A stretch of DNA of 64,000 nucleotides from Paucibacter sp963740455 (lineage in GTDB: Bacteria; Pseudomonadota; Gammaproteobacteria; Burkholderiales; Burkholderiaceae_C), in NCBI GenBank assembly GCA_963740455.1, contig CAVUEF010000011.1, positions 1 through 64,000 on the forward strand, given 5' to 3'. Below are positions 42,494-52,311 of the stretch, piece by piece (position 1 is the stretch's first letter; the number at the start of each line of letters is the position of its first letter). Under the pieces are notes generated by a model. That model had not been told where the DNA came from, did not search any database, and saw nothing but the letters and a program-made list of their open reading frames with translations. A program made the position numbers and the translations under genes.

Positions 42494-42853
42494 TCAGATC
42501 CGCAGCACCTCGCCCTTGAACGAGTAGAGGATCGCGACCACCTCGTTGACCTCGGCCGCGCCGACTCCCTGGCCCTGCATCGCCTCGACGAAGTCATCGA
42601 TGGCGGCGACCAGTTCCTGCTCGTTGACGTTCATGCCGGCATGCGTGGTTCGCATGTCGCGGCCCTCGTACTTCTGCGGGCCGCCCGATCCCATGCAAAA
42701 GAACTGCGTGCCGAGCTGCTTGAGGCGCGGCAGGTCCTTGCCGCGGAAGCGCGCGGCCAGCAGGGGGTTGACGGCATGGCGATCGAGCGCGTCGTCGACG
42801 ACGGCGGCGATCCGCTCGGCTCCACCGAGACGTTGATAGAGCGATTCAGACAT
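42494..42853 (-). CDS. Group 1 truncated haemoglobin
   Basis: 119 residues, the usual 2-on-2 globin size: SLYQRLGGAERIAAVVDDAL, FRGKDLPRLKQLGTQFFCMG, GGPQKYEGRDMRTTHAGMNV. The proximal His is in THAGM and the B10/E-helix area is typical of group N globins. It binds haem and O2 or NO. It lies downstream of a small hypothetical gene and opposite a large BTAD regulator, a possible stress-response unit. Confidence 0.9.
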   Translation of the reverse strand: MSESLYQRLGGAERIAAVVDDALDRHAVNPLLAARFRGKDLPRLKQLGTQFFCMGSGGPQKYEGRDMRTTHAGMNVNEQELVAAIDDFVEAMQGQGVGAAEVNEVVAILYSFKGEVLRI

Positions 42854-42868
42854 GATGTTCTCCTGCGT

Positions 42869-43075
42869 TCAGTGAAGATGGACGGACCACGAGGCGTACT
42901 CGATGGCGCCTGGGTCGTCGGTGGCGTTGCCGCGCAGGTCCTGGCGGATCGTGCGCAACAGGCTGTCGATGGCGGCCTCGAGCCGGCTGACCGAATCGAC
43001 TGTCAAGGGGTCGGGCAGGGTCAGCATCGCGGGTGCGCAATCGGGAATGGAGAGCTGGGTCTGTTGCAGTGTCAT
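42869..43075 (-). CDS. Small hypothetical protein between globin and BTAD regulator
   Basis: 68 residues (MTLQQTQLSIPDCAPAMLTL, PDPLTVDSVSRLEAAIDSLL, RTIRQDLRGNATDDPGAIEY). AAAGGAG lies before the ATG at 43075, a strong ribosome site. It ends 15 bases before the globin start, so the two are probably one transcript. Unknown family. Confidence 0.65.
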   Translation of the reverse strand: MTLQQTQLSIPDCAPAMLTLPDPLTVDSVSRLEAAIDSLLRTIRQDLRGNATDDPGAIEYASWSVHLH

Positions 43076-43208
43076 GAAGTACTCCTTTGGCAAAAAGCAG
43101 GCATGGGACAGCCTGCTGAGGCGCAGCATCGCAAGCAGTCGTTCCTGAAACGTTCCTGATGTCCCGGGTGCTTGTAGGGGTTGGCCGGTGGTAGCACACT
43201 GCGCCGCT

Positions 43209-46200
43209 ATGGCCGCTCACCCAGCCCCCGTCGGCGTCGATGCGCAAGCGCGCCTCGAGGTGCGCCTGCTCGGCCAGTTCTCGGTGGCCGTCGACGGGGT
43301 CGAGCTGGCAGCGTCGAGCTGGCCGAGCCTTCGCGCAAGCCATCTGGTGCAGCTGCTGAGCCTCGCACCGCGCCAGCGGCTGACACGTGACGAGGTCATT
43401 GACGCGCTCTGGCCGCAACTCGACATTGATGCCGGGGCGGCCAACTTGCGCAAGGCGGCGCATCACGCGCGCCAGGCGCTCGGCCGGCACGATGGCGTGG
43501 TGCTGCAAGGCGGCGAGGTGGCCCTGTGGCCGGGACGCAGTGTCACGGTCGACGCCGACGCATTCGACCGGCGTGCGCTGGCCGCGCTGGCCAGCCGCGA
43601 GTCGACGGCCTGTGCGCAAGCCGCTAGCGCCTACGGTGGCGACCTCCTGCCCGGTGCGCGCTACGAGACATGGACCGAGCCGGCACGCGAACGGCTGCGT
43701 GCACGCTTTATCGAGCTGCTGCGGGCAAGCCACCAGTGGGAGCGGCTGGCACAGCAAGAACCGACTGATGAGCCCGCGCACCGCGAGTTGATGGCGCGAG
43801 AGCTCGCAGCCGGCAACCGGGCGGCCTCGATACGTTGGTATGCCCATCTGCGCGCCGCACTGCAAGACTCGCTCGGCGTTGTGCCGAGCCGGGAGACCGA
43901 GGCGTTGTACGAGCGCTGCGTGGCCGGCCTGCAGTGCGCCGGCCCGGCCTTCGTCGGCAGAGAAATGGCGCGCGCCCAGGTGACAGCATGGCTTGCGATG
44001 GCACCGGCAGAGCGACCTTCGGGCATCGTGCTGCGCGGCCCCGCCGGCATCGGCAAGACTGCGTTCTGCCGCGAACTCGACGCACTGGCGCGCGCGCGGG
44101 GGTGGACGGTGGCGCGTGTCGGCGCCGCTCAGCCAGGGCGTGCCTACGGGGTGATGGCGGCGCTGGCCGAACGCCTGATCCTCGCAGACCGCAGCTTGCT
44201 CGACAGCGTGGGCGCGCCCGCGCGGTCGGTGCTGGCGCTGCTGAGCCCTCTGGCAGCGCCGACGGCTGCCTTGCAGGGCCCTCTGGGGCGCCACCAGGTG
44301 ATCGGCGCGATCCGGCGCTTGCTGCTGGCAGCGTCGGGCGGTGGGGACATCATGCTGCAGGTCGACGATGCGCACCTGATCGACGACGCCGATGTCGATG
44401 TGTTGATGCACTTGATGGCCGCCGGTCCGCCGGTGTGCGTGGTGCTGGCCACGCGCGCGCCAGCCCCCGGCTCGGCGCTTGGGCGCGGCGTGTCGCGGCT
44501 GCTCGGCAGCGGCGCCGCGCGCGCCATTGAGCTGGACGCGCTGCCCGACGCCGACACGCGCCGGCTGGTTGGCCTGGCGGCTGCTCGTCCGCTTGGCGAC
44601 GCGCAGGCGTCGCACATCGTGCGTGTCGCGGCGGGCAACCCGTTCGCTGCCATCGAGCTGGCGCGCTGCGTGGTGACGCATGCCGACCAGCGCTTGCCCG
44701 CGAATGTGGCCGAGGCCATTACCGCGCGGCTGTGCGACGTGCCCGACGCGGCGCTCGCCGTGCTGAAGTGGATGGCCCTGGCGAGCGACGAGTTCGATGC
44801 CAGCACGGCGGCAGCGCTCGCGCCCGACGGCCAGGCGCACGCTTTCGCTGTGCTCGATGCCGCGCTGTCGGCCGACGTGCTGGTGTTGGCCGGCGCGCGA
44901 TTCCGGTTCCGGCACGAGCTCGTGCGCCAGGCGCTGATCGATCAGATTGCGCCGCACCACCGGATGAAGATGCATCGCCAGGCCGCGCAGCGTCTGACCG
45001 AACTCGACGCCGCGCCGGCGCTCGTGGCGCGTCACTGGCTCGAAGGGGGCAGCCAGCGCGAGGCGCTGCCGTGGCTGCTGGCCGCGGCACGCGACGCGGT
45101 GCGGCTCGCCGCCTTCAGCGACGCGCTCAGGCATCTGGCGCCGGTGCTGGCATTCCAGGCCGACCACCCCGAGGCGCTGCGCCTGCGCGCCGAGGCGCTG
45201 GATGCGATGGGAGACCCGGCCGCAGTGGCGGCGTATCGCGCGGCTGCCGACGCCGCGGGCGAGCCGCTGTCGCACGACCTGCTTGCCAAGGCGGCGCTCG
45301 CGCAAATCAAGCTGGGCGACCCCAAGGGCGCGTTGGCGGCGCTGGTGGGTGTGCGGCCGACGACGGTGGACGGGCTGCTGTGCGAGGCCCTAACCTACAG
45401 CGGCGCAGCGGCGCTGGGTGCCGCCGATCCCGCCATGGGCACGCGCAAGGCGGCCGAGGCACGGCGACTTGCGCTGCAGAGCGGCGACGCTGCGGCCCTC
45501 GTGGTGGCCTCGTGGGCGCAGGCGGCGTCTGCGCATGCACGTGGCGAGTTGCATCGCAGCGTCTGGGCCGACCTGCAGGAGACCAGCCATCTGCCGCACC
45601 TGGCCACCCGCGTGTTCGACGGGCAGCTCTGCATCTTGCAGCGCTTTCTCTATGGCGCACGCCCCTACCCGGAAGTGATCGCCTTCGCCGAAGCGCTGGC
45701 GACCGAGGCGCGGCGCATCGGTGCGGCACGCGGGCACGCGTTTGGCGTGACCATCCGCGGCGAGGCCGAGCTGCTGTCGGGCGATCTGTCGGCAGCCGAG
45801 GAACACCTGACGCTCGGGGCGCGCCTGCACCGCGCCATCGGCGCCGCCACCGGCGAGGCCTTCTCGCTGCAACGGCTCGCCGAGGTGTGGCTGCATCGGG
45901 GTCGGCTCGATGAAGCCCGGGTCGTGCTCGACGAGGCGCTCGACGTGGCACGCCAGACCGACGTCGGCTTCCATCTGCTCGACCGCATCTACGGCACGCG
46001 CATCCAGCTCGCGGACAGCCCGAGCGCTGCCCTGCACGCGCTGCATGACGCGCGCGAGGCCGTGCACGGCCCGCTTGAAACCTGCCCCGGCTGCCGCATC
46101 ACCTTCGCCGTGCCGGCAGCGATTGCTGCGGCCCGCGCCGGACAGCTCGATCTGGCGCAGGAGTACGAGACCCAGACCACCTACCTCGCCGACGTGGTGA

Positions 46201-46397
46201 TGCGGCTGCCGGCCTGGTATGCCGCGCACGACGAGGTGCGTGGCCACCTGGCGGTCGCGCGCGGCGAGGGCGCGAAGCTCGCCGCCACCCGCTTTGCGGC
46301 AGCCGGCGCGCGGTTTGTGGAGGCGGGCCATGCGATCGACGCGGCGCGTTGCAACCGGCTTGCGGCGGAGCTTGATGAGTCGCTTGGGCGGCCTTGA
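43209..46397 (+). CDS. Large transcriptional activator: BTAD domain, AAA ATPase and TPR-like repeats
   Basis: About 1062 residues. An OmpR-like winged helix (EVRLLGQFSVAVDGVELAAS, then RLTRDEVIDALWPQLDIDAG) is followed by the bacterial transcriptional activator domain, an AAA ATPase with Walker A GPAGIGKTAF near residue 280 and Walker B IMLQVDDAHLIDDADVD, and a long helical TPR-like region to the end. This is the AfsR/SARP-with-ATPase layout. GTG at 43188 is an alternative start. Divergent from the globin pair, which is its likely target. Confidence 0.88.
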   Translation: MAAHPAPVGVDAQARLEVRLLGQFSVAVDGVELAASSWPSLRASHLVQLLSLAPRQRLTRDEVIDALWPQLDIDAGAANLRKAAHHARQALGRHDGVVLQGGEVALWPGRSVTVDADAFDRRALAALASRESTACAQAASAYGGDLLPGARYETWTEPARERLRARFIELLRASHQWERLAQQEPTDEPAHRELMARELAAGNRAASIRWYAHLRAALQDSLGVVPSRETEALYERCVAGLQCAGPAFVGREMARAQVTAWLAMAPAERPSGIVLRGPAGIGKTAFCRELDALARARGWTVARVGAAQPGRAYGVMAALAERLILADRSLLDSVGAPARSVLALLSPLAAPTAALQGPLGRHQVIGAIRRLLLAASGGGDIMLQVDDAHLIDDADVDVLMHLMAAGPPVCVVLATRAPAPGSALGRGVSRLLGSGAARAIELDALPDADTRRLVGLAAARPLGDAQASHIVRVAAGNPFAAIELARCVVTHADQRLPANVAEAITARLCDVPDAALAVLKWMALASDEFDASTAAALAPDGQAHAFAVLDAALSADVLVLAGARFRFRHELVRQALIDQIAPHHRMKMHRQAAQRLTELDAAPALVARHWLEGGSQREALPWLLAAARDAVRLAAFSDALRHLAPVLAFQADHPEALRLRAEALDAMGDPAAVAAYRAAADAAGEPLSHDLLAKAALAQIKLGDPKGALAALVGVRPTTVDGLLCEALTYSGAAALGAADPAMGTRKAAEARRLALQSGDAAALVVASWAQAASAHARGELHRSVWADLQETSHLPHLATRVFDGQLCILQRFLYGARPYPEVIAFAEALATEARRIGAARGHAFGVTIRGEAELLSGDLSAAEEHLTLGARLHRAIGAATGEAFSLQRLAEVWLHRGRLDEARVVLDEALDVARQTDVGFHLLDRIYGTRIQLADSPSAALHALHDAREAVHGPLETCPGCRITFAVPAAIAAARAGQLDLAQEYETQTTYLADVVMRLPAWYAAHDEVRGHLAVARGEGAKLAATRFAAAGARFVEAGHAIDAARCNRLAAELDESLGRP

Positions 46398-46438
46398 CAG
46401 CCAAGCGAACTCCGAGTGTGAATGGCCCTCAAGCCGCC

Positions 46439-47119
46439 TCAGGGAATCGCAAGCCCTGACATGTAGTCCGATACGGCCTCGAGATCATCGTCGCTATAGG
46501 ACTTGATGACTTTCACCATCTCGGGATTGGCGTTGCCACGGTTGCCATCTCGGATGAAACGGGCTTCGCGCAACAGGTATTTGAAATGCTGCCCCGCCAC
46601 CAGCGGGTAAAACTTCTCGGCATTGCCTTCGCCCCTGTCGCCGTGGCAGCTCGCACAGTCCTGGACATACAGCGCCTTGCCGCGTGCCAGCGCGTTGCCG
46701 CGGCCCCGGCCGAGATTGGGCGTGATCGGCAGCGCCTGCAGGTAGGCCGCGATGTCGGCGATCTCCTGAGTCGACAGCACATGTTCCTCGCTGAAAGGCT
46801 CCATCTTCGGGTTCTTGCGCACGCCGGAGCGAATGTCCGTCATCTGCTCGATCAGCACCGTCGCATGCTGCCCGGCCAGACGCGGGTAGGCCCCGCTGAC
46901 CGTGCCCGAGGCGTTGCGCCTGTGGCAACCACTGCAAATCTTGAAGGCTTCCGCGCCGCGCACGGCGACGCCCTTGAGCTTGAGGGCTTCCAGCTTCTCC
47001 CCCTTGAGTTCGTTCCAGACGGGTCCGCTGCCGGGCACTTTTTCAGGCGCGTGGTCTTGCGCCAGCAGGCTGAGTGGCCACCAGGACAGCACCAACAATG
47101 TCTTGATCATCAGCTTCAC
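46439..47119 (-). CDS. Diheme c-type cytochrome, c4-like
   Basis: 226 residues with a signal peptide (LLVLSWWPLSLLA). Two class I cytochrome domains have CSGCH (SGAYPRLAGQHATVLIEQM follows) and CASCH (FYPLVAGQHFKYLLREARF follows). The P-x-LAGQH-x-YL pattern is that of cytochrome c4, which feeds terminal oxidases. It lies directly downstream of a second diheme cytochrome on the same strand. Not part of the multihaem island, since an activator gene and globin separate them. Confidence 0.88.
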   Translation of the reverse strand: MKLMIKTLLVLSWWPLSLLAQDHAPEKVPGSGPVWNELKGEKLEALKLKGVAVRGAEAFKICSGCHRRNASGTVSGAYPRLAGQHATVLIEQMTDIRSGVRKNPKMEPFSEEHVLSTQEIADIAAYLQALPITPNLGRGRGNALARGKALYVQDCASCHGDRGEGNAEKFYPLVAGQHFKYLLREARFIRDGNRGNANPEMVKVIKSYSDDDLEAVSDYMSGLAIP

Positions 47120-47149
47120 GGTAGGTCCCTTGTTGATGCCACGGCAGGT

Positions 47150-47803
47150 TCACAGCCCGGTCAGAAATTCAGCGACCGCCTTGATTTCATCGTCAGACAT
47201 GAGCTTTGCCACTTCGCGCATAAGGCGCGACGAATTGTCATTGCGCACGTCCTTCTTGAAGTTGAGCATCTGTTCGATCAGATATTCCCGGTGCTGGCCG
47301 GCCAGCCGCGGAAACATCTTGCCGCCGCTTCCATCCGATTCATGGCAGCCGGCGCAGGCGGGCAGCCCCTTCTCTTCGTTGCCGTCCAGAAAGATTTTCT
47401 TGCCGCTCGCGGCGGCCTGCGGATCGAGCACCGTGCCCGAGGTCGGCTTTTGCGCTCCGAAGTAGGCGCCCAGCGCTTTGAAGTCATCCGGATCAAGTGC
47501 GGCAGCGATGGGGGCCATGATCGCGCTCTTGCGCTTGCCCGAAGTGAATTGCTTCAATTCCCGGACCAGATAGTCGGGATGGCGGCCCGCCAGTTTCGGA
47601 AAGTTCGGTGCTGTGCTGTTGCCATCCATGCCGTGACAGCCGGCGCAGATCTCGGCAACGATGGTCTTGGCCCTTTGCGCGTCGTCAGCCCAAGCGGCTC
47701 CACTGATGACCAGGCCCAGCATGAATGCCAACTGGTAAGGCCTGCTCCGGCACCAGGCGGCCGGCGGCGGCTGATGGCTGCTGCGCCAATCATTGCGGTC
47801 CAA
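47150..47803 (-). CDS. Diheme c-type cytochrome, c4-like
   Basis: 217 residues. The start is TTG at 47803, preceded at 7 bases by AAAGGAG; no ATG in frame gives a full signal peptide. The signal ends GAAWA. CAGCH occurs twice, each followed by the c4 pattern (FPKLAGRHPDYLVRELKQF and FPRLAGQHREYLIEQMLNF). It is 30 bases upstream of the other c4-like gene, probably one transcript. Confidence 0.88.
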   Translation of the reverse strand: MDRNDWRSSHQPPPAAWCRSRPYQLAFMLGLVISGAAWADDAQRAKTIVAEICAGCHGMDGNSTAPNFPKLAGRHPDYLVRELKQFTSGKRKSAIMAPIAAALDPDDFKALGAYFGAQKPTSGTVLDPQAAASGKKIFLDGNEEKGLPACAGCHESDGSGGKMFPRLAGQHREYLIEQMLNFKKDVRNDNSSRLMREVAKLMSDDEIKAVAEFLTGL

Positions 47804-47855
47804 TGAACTGCTCCTTTTTCGAGGCGCTTGCCTCTGCCGCGGAAGTCCGTTGATA

Positions 47856-48647
47856 TTACGTCAGGTGGTCGCCGCCCGGGCGTTTGCCCAGCACCGCCCG
47901 CAACTCTTGGCGGCGCTCAAGCACCTGCATGCGCAGGCGCTCGGCCATCACGCCCAGCGGGTCCAGGCCGAGGGCTTCGGCATGGCTCACCGCGACCCAC
48001 AGCTTGTGCATGGGGTTGCTGCGCAGTTCAGTCAGGCGCGACATCACGTGCTGTTCACGCTGGCGCAATTGCTGTTCGCGTTGCCGCGCCCAGTGCAGAC
48101 GCACCAGCGTGTTGTCGCCGCTGACGCGCACGGGGTCGTCACCCGACTGCACCAGCAGACGCTCGATGGTGAAGCGGTCGCCCTGCACGTAAGCCAGGTT
48201 CACCTGCGTCATGGCCTCGTGCAAGATGCCGCGCTCAATTTCGGTGCTCGCACGGTCGGGGTGCAAACGCATGGCGGCGCGCTGGTACAGCTGCTTGACG
48301 GTGGGCCGCGCAGGCGGCGCAGGCGGCGGCTTGATTTCGGGGTCTGGCGGCGGCAGCGCGCCAAAATCAGGCAGACCGAAACCGGTCTCGGGCGCCGCAT
48401 CGAATTCTGTGCCCTGGGCCTGCATCAGCACTTGCAAGGCCTTGCCGAGCTGTTGCTCCAGATCTTCCAGCTCTTTGTAGAGCGGGGTCAGTTCTTGCGC
48501 GTAGCGCACGATGAAACGCTTCAGTCCCTTGAGCAAAAAAGACAGCTCGGCCTCGCGTTCGTGCAGATGCAATTGCAGGGCAGCCGTCGCGCCCTGGCGG
48601 CGGCCCAGCTCCAATGCGTGCGGCAGTGACTTGGTGCGGTTCAACAT
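47856..48647 (-). CDS. DnaJ-domain-containing protein of unknown function
   Basis: 263 residues. The N-terminal half is a long helix or coiled coil (LHEREAELSFLLKGLKRFIV). A Pro-rich linker follows. Then comes a J domain: LYQRAAMRLHPDRASTEIER with the HPD triad near residue 128. The C-terminus is helical (WARQREQQLRQREQHVMSRL). It would stimulate DnaK ATPase on an unknown client. Confidence 0.75.
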   Translation of the reverse strand: MLNRTKSLPHALELGRRQGATAALQLHLHEREAELSFLLKGLKRFIVRYAQELTPLYKELEDLEQQLGKALQVLMQAQGTEFDAAPETGFGLPDFGALPPPDPEIKPPPAPPARPTVKQLYQRAAMRLHPDRASTEIERGILHEAMTQVNLAYVQGDRFTIERLLVQSGDDPVRVSGDNTLVRLHWARQREQQLRQREQHVMSRLTELRSNPMHKLWVAVSHAEALGLDPLGVMAERLRMQVLERRQELRAVLGKRPGGDHLT

Positions 48648-48768
48648 GGGCGTCGAGCGATGGCTCAGCCGGAATGCGGCTGACGCCTGCCCGACTGTAA
48701 CGGGAGCGGGCCGAAAGTGAATGCCGATGTGTGACTCTTTTCAAGCCTTGTTCGGCCGCAGAAAGGCA

Positions 48769-49953
48769 TCAGTTGGCCGCCAGGCAGGCAATCGCCCGCT
48801 GCACGCCGTCGCGGCCGTAGGGAATGCCTTGCACAGTCATGGCGGCCTCGATACCGGCCAGGCATCCCAGAATCATCGCCGGGTTCATGTCGCCCAGATG
48901 GCCGATGCGAAACACGCGCCCGGCCAGTGGCCCCAGGCCGCCGGCGATGGCAACCTGAAAGCGCTCGCGCGCGACGCTGCGCATCGCTTCGGGGTCGATG
49001 CCCGGCGCCACCTGCACGGCGGTCACCGAAACCGAACGGCAGGGCGGCTGCTGCGCAAAAAAGCTCAAGGCGCCGGCCTGTGCCCAACCCTGCACGGCGG
49101 CATGCACGGCGCGCGCCAGCAGCGCATGGCGTGCCCAGACCTGGTCGAGCCCCTCCAGGAAAATCAACTCGAGCGACGCCTCCAGCCCGAACAACAGATT
49201 GAGCGGCGGCGTGCCGCAGAACTTGAAGTACGACATTTCATGCTTGCGCCGCCGCCAGTCCCAGTAGAAGCGCGGCGCGGGGTTGCGCTCCGACACTTGC
49301 ATGGCCCGCGCGTCGACGGCCACGAAGCCCAGGCCCGGGGGCAGCATCAGGCCTTTTTGCGAGGCCCCCACGGCGACATTGACGCGCCCTGCGTCCATCG
49401 CAAACGGCGCCGCGCCCAGCGAGGCAACCACGTCGACCACCAGCAGCGCGGGATGGTCGGCGGCGTCGAGCGCCGCGCGCAGTGCGCCCAGGTCGTTGGT
49501 GATGCCGCTGGCGGTGTCGGTATGCACCACAAACAGCGCCTTGATGTCATGCGCGTGATCGGCGCGCAAGGCGGCCTCGACCGCGGCTGCATCGATCGCC
49601 TGGCCCTCTGCCCAAGGCGTGCGCAGCACGCGCCGGCCTAAAGCCTCGGTCTGCAGCGCCCAGGATTCCGAGAAATGTCCGGTGCCGGGGATCAGCACGG
49701 TCTCACCGGGCGCGAGCAGGTTCTCTATCACCACCTCCCAGGCGCCGTGGCCGTTGGCGGCGTACATGAAGATGTCGGCACCATCGGTTTGCAGCAGGCG
49801 CTTCAGGCCGGTTTCGCAGGCCTCGATATGGCGGCTCACGCGCGGATCGGCCAGGTCCATCGGCTGGCGCCGCATCGCGTCCATCACTTCGTCGGGCACA
49901 TGGGTGGGGCCGGGGGAGTGCAGAAACCGTCGTCCGGGGATGCGCGTGCTCAT
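48769..49953 (-). CDS. Class V PLP aminotransferase (serine/alanine-glyoxylate type)
   Basis: 394 residues: FLHSPGPTHVPDEVMDAMRR at the start, SGITNDLGAL, LLVVDVVASLGAAPFAMDAG and the PLP lysine in VAVGASQKGLMLPPGLGFVA. The C-terminus RIGHLGDMNPAMILGCLAGI is typical of alanine-glyoxylate or serine-glyoxylate aminotransferases. The amino donor cannot be fixed from sequence. Confidence 0.85.
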   Translation of the reverse strand: MSTRIPGRRFLHSPGPTHVPDEVMDAMRRQPMDLADPRVSRHIEACETGLKRLLQTDGADIFMYAANGHGAWEVVIENLLAPGETVLIPGTGHFSESWALQTEALGRRVLRTPWAEGQAIDAAAVEAALRADHAHDIKALFVVHTDTASGITNDLGALRAALDAADHPALLVVDVVASLGAAPFAMDAGRVNVAVGASQKGLMLPPGLGFVAVDARAMQVSERNPAPRFYWDWRRRKHEMSYFKFCGTPPLNLLFGLEASLELIFLEGLDQVWARHALLARAVHAAVQGWAQAGALSFFAQQPPCRSVSVTAVQVAPGIDPEAMRSVARERFQVAIAGGLGPLAGRVFRIGHLGDMNPAMILGCLAGIEAAMTVQGIPYGRDGVQRAIACLAAN

Positions 49954-49989
49954 GGAAGTCCTGTTTGTGGTGATGATTGTCGGGCCGCG

Positions 49990-50610
49990 TCACGATAGGG
50001 TTTTGCGGCAATAGCAATACACGAACTTCTGCACCGCGCCAGACGGCGTGTGGTGCTCCTCGCGCTCATGGGCTGCCAGGGTGAAGGGTGCGCCAAACTC
50101 GGCGTGCAGCGCGTTGGCGCTGTAGCGCATGACGGGAAGGCCGCTGCATTGGGTCGGGCCATCGTCGGCGAAAGTCGCCACGATGACGTGACCGCCCGGC
50201 TTCACCGCTCTGAGCACGGCCTCGACATAGGCCTGTCGCTCGCTCTGACTGGTCAGGAAGTGGAAGACCGCACGGTCATGCCACAGGTCGTAGGCGTGTG
50301 GCGGGAGCGCGGCCGTCGTGATGTCGTCCTCCAGCCACCGGACCTTGGCGGCATGCGCATGCAGCCGCGCCTTGGCCACCGCGAGCGCGGCGGCCGAGAG
50401 GTCGAGCACGCTCAAGTTCGAGTAGCCCGCTGCCAGCAGATCATCGACCAGCGTCGATGCGCCGCCACCCACATCGATGATGGAGGCCGACTGCGCAACC
50501 CCGCTGGCGCGAATCAATCGCAACGATTGATCGGCGTGCGGCTGAAACCAGCTCACGCGGTCGCTCGGCTTGGTCGAGTAGACGCCTTCCCAATGTGATT
50601 TCGACGGCAT
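49990..50610 (-). CDS. Class I SAM-dependent methyltransferase
   Basis: 206 residues with motif I IIDVGGGASTLVDDLLAAGY, motif II LSVLDLSAAAL, motif post-II WLEDDIT and the DLWHDRAVFHFLTS line of the methyltransferase-12 type. Start MPSKSHWEGVYSTKPSDRVS resembles thiopurine-like/tellurite-resistance relatives (HWExxYxxK...SWF). Substrate unknown. Confidence 0.85.
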   Translation of the reverse strand: MPSKSHWEGVYSTKPSDRVSWFQPHADQSLRLIRASGVAQSASIIDVGGGASTLVDDLLAAGYSNLSVLDLSAAALAVAKARLHAHAAKVRWLEDDITTAALPPHAYDLWHDRAVFHFLTSQSERQAYVEAVLRAVKPGGHVIVATFADDGPTQCSGLPVMRYSANALHAEFGAPFTLAAHEREEHHTPSGAVQKFVYCYCRKTLS

Positions 50611-50661
50611 ATGAACTCCTTTGAGGGTGAGTTTTAACCTGGCATGCGAGAGCGTAACGTG

Positions 50662-52311
50662 TCAGGTGCTTGAGTCTGCGGCGAGCAGCCGGTCGTGCAA
50701 ACCCATGGCCCGAGGGTCGAACAGGTCGGCGTCCATGAGTCGAAGTTGCGGACTGATGGCGGGCGTGAAGTCCATCAACGCGAGCACGTCGCGCTGCAGA
50801 TCGATGCCGGGGGCGATCTCGATCAGCTCGAGGCTGCCTTGCCCGCCCTCGGGTTTGAGTCGGAACACGCAGCGCTCGGTCACATACAGCACGCGCTGGC
50901 CGCGCTTGCAGGCCTCTCTCCCGCTGAAAGTGCGGTGCTCGACGGTTTGCACGAATTTTCGGTGGCGGCCTTCGCGCTGAATTTGCAGCTGCCCATCGTG
51001 CACGCGCACCTCAAGCCCGCCGGCCGTGAAGGTGCCGACGAAGACCACCCGCTTGGCGTTCTGGCTGATGTTGATGAAGCCACCCGCACCGGCCAGGTGA
51101 GCACCGAAGCGGCTGACGTTCAGATTGCCCTGCGCGTCGGCCTGGGCCAGACCGAGCACGGCCAGATCGAGACCGCCGCCGTCGTAGAAGTCGAACTGAT
51201 TGGGCTGGTCGATCACCGCCTGTGCGTTGACGGCCGCGCCGAAGCTCATGCCGCTGGCCGGCATGCCGCCAATCACGCCGGGCTCGGCCGTCAGCGTCAG
51301 GAGGTCGATGATGTGTTCCTCGGCGGCCACGCTGGCCACGCCTTCGGGCATGCCAATGCCAAGATTGATGACCGAGTGGGCGCGCAACTCGAGCGCGGCG
51401 CGCCGCGCAATCACCTTGCGCTCGCTCAAGCGCAGGGCCGGCACGCCGTCCAAAGGGATGCGGATCTCGCCCGAGTACGCCGGGTTGTACTGCTCGGAAA
51501 AGGTCTGCATGTGGTGCGCCGCTTCGGTGGCCACCACGACCGCGTCGACCAGCACACCGGGCACTTTGACGTGGCGCGAATTGAGCGTGCCGCGCTCAGC
51601 CAGGCGTTCGACCTGGGCGATCACGATGCCGCCCGAGTTGTGCGCGGCCGTGGCAATGGCGAGCGCCTCCAGCGTCAAGGCCTCGCGCTCCATCGTGAGG
51701 TTGCCGTCGGGGTCGGCGGTGGTGGCGCGGATGATGCCGACCGTGATCGGGAAAGCCTTGTAGAACAGGTATTCGCGGCCGTCGATCTCGATCAGTCGCA
51801 CCAGATCCTCGGTGGTGTGCGCATTGATCTTGCCGCCGCCAAAGCGCGGGTCGACAAAGGTGTCGATGCCGACATGCGTGAGCGTGCCCGGCTTGCCCGC
51901 AGCGATGTCGCGAAACAGATGCGTGATCACGCCCTGCGGCAGGTTGTAGGCCTCTATCTTGTCTTCGACCGCCAGTTTCTGCAGCGCCGGCACCAGGCCC
52001 CAATGGCCGCCGATGACGCGCTTGACCATGCCGGCGTGTCCCAGGTGGTTGAGCCCGCGCACGCCGCCGTCGCCCTGGCCGGCAGCATAGACCAGGGTCA
52101 GATCGCGCGGTGCACCGGTGCCCGATTCGGCCCGGGTGTCGAGAAAGCGCTGCTCCAGCGCCACCGCGATGCCCTCGGCAAAGCCGACGCCGACAAATCC
52201 GCCGGTGGCCACCGTGTCGCCATCGCGAATCAATCGCACCGCTGCAGCGGCGCTCACGACCTTGCTGTGACGCAGGCCGTTCTGGGTCGACTCACTGAAA
52301 TGCGTATGCAT
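50662..52311 (-). CDS. Family I CoA-transferase (fused alpha-beta, propionate/acyl-CoA type)
   Basis: 549 residues combining both halves in one chain. The N-terminal half has IRDGDTVATGGFVGVGFAEG and GHWGLVPALQKLA. The C-terminal half has INLGIGMPEGVASVAAEEHI and the catalytic Glu in TAEPGVIGGMPASG. It exchanges CoA between acyl-CoA and a carboxylate. Single-chain size is like YdiF/propionate CoA-transferase. Confidence 0.88.
   Translation of the reverse strand: MHTHFSESTQNGLRHSKVVSAAAAVRLIRDGDTVATGGFVGVGFAEGIAVALEQRFLDTRAESGTGAPRDLTLVYAAGQGDGGVRGLNHLGHAGMVKRVIGGHWGLVPALQKLAVEDKIEAYNLPQGVITHLFRDIAAGKPGTLTHVGIDTFVDPRFGGGKINAHTTEDLVRLIEIDGREYLFYKAFPITVGIIRATTADPDGNLTMEREALTLEALAIATAAHNSGGIVIAQVERLAERGTLNSRHVKVPGVLVDAVVVATEAAHHMQTFSEQYNPAYSGEIRIPLDGVPALRLSERKVIARRAALELRAHSVINLGIGMPEGVASVAAEEHIIDLLTLTAEPGVIGGMPASGMSFGAAVNAQAVIDQPNQFDFYDGGGLDLAVLGLAQADAQGNLNVSRFGAHLAGAGGFINISQNAKRVVFVGTFTAGGLEVRVHDGQLQIQREGRHRKFVQTVEHRTFSGREACKRGQRVLYVTERCVFRLKPEGGQGSLELIEIAPGIDLQRDVLALMDFTPAISPQLRLMDADLFDPRAMGLHDRLLAADSST

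Noticed and set aside
42846..45305. 819-codon open frame on the minus strand opposite the BTAD regulator
   Set aside because: Its translation is Gln/Arg/His/Ala-rich without domains and lies in the antisense frame of a gene with clear domains. Long antisense frames are expected at this GC content.
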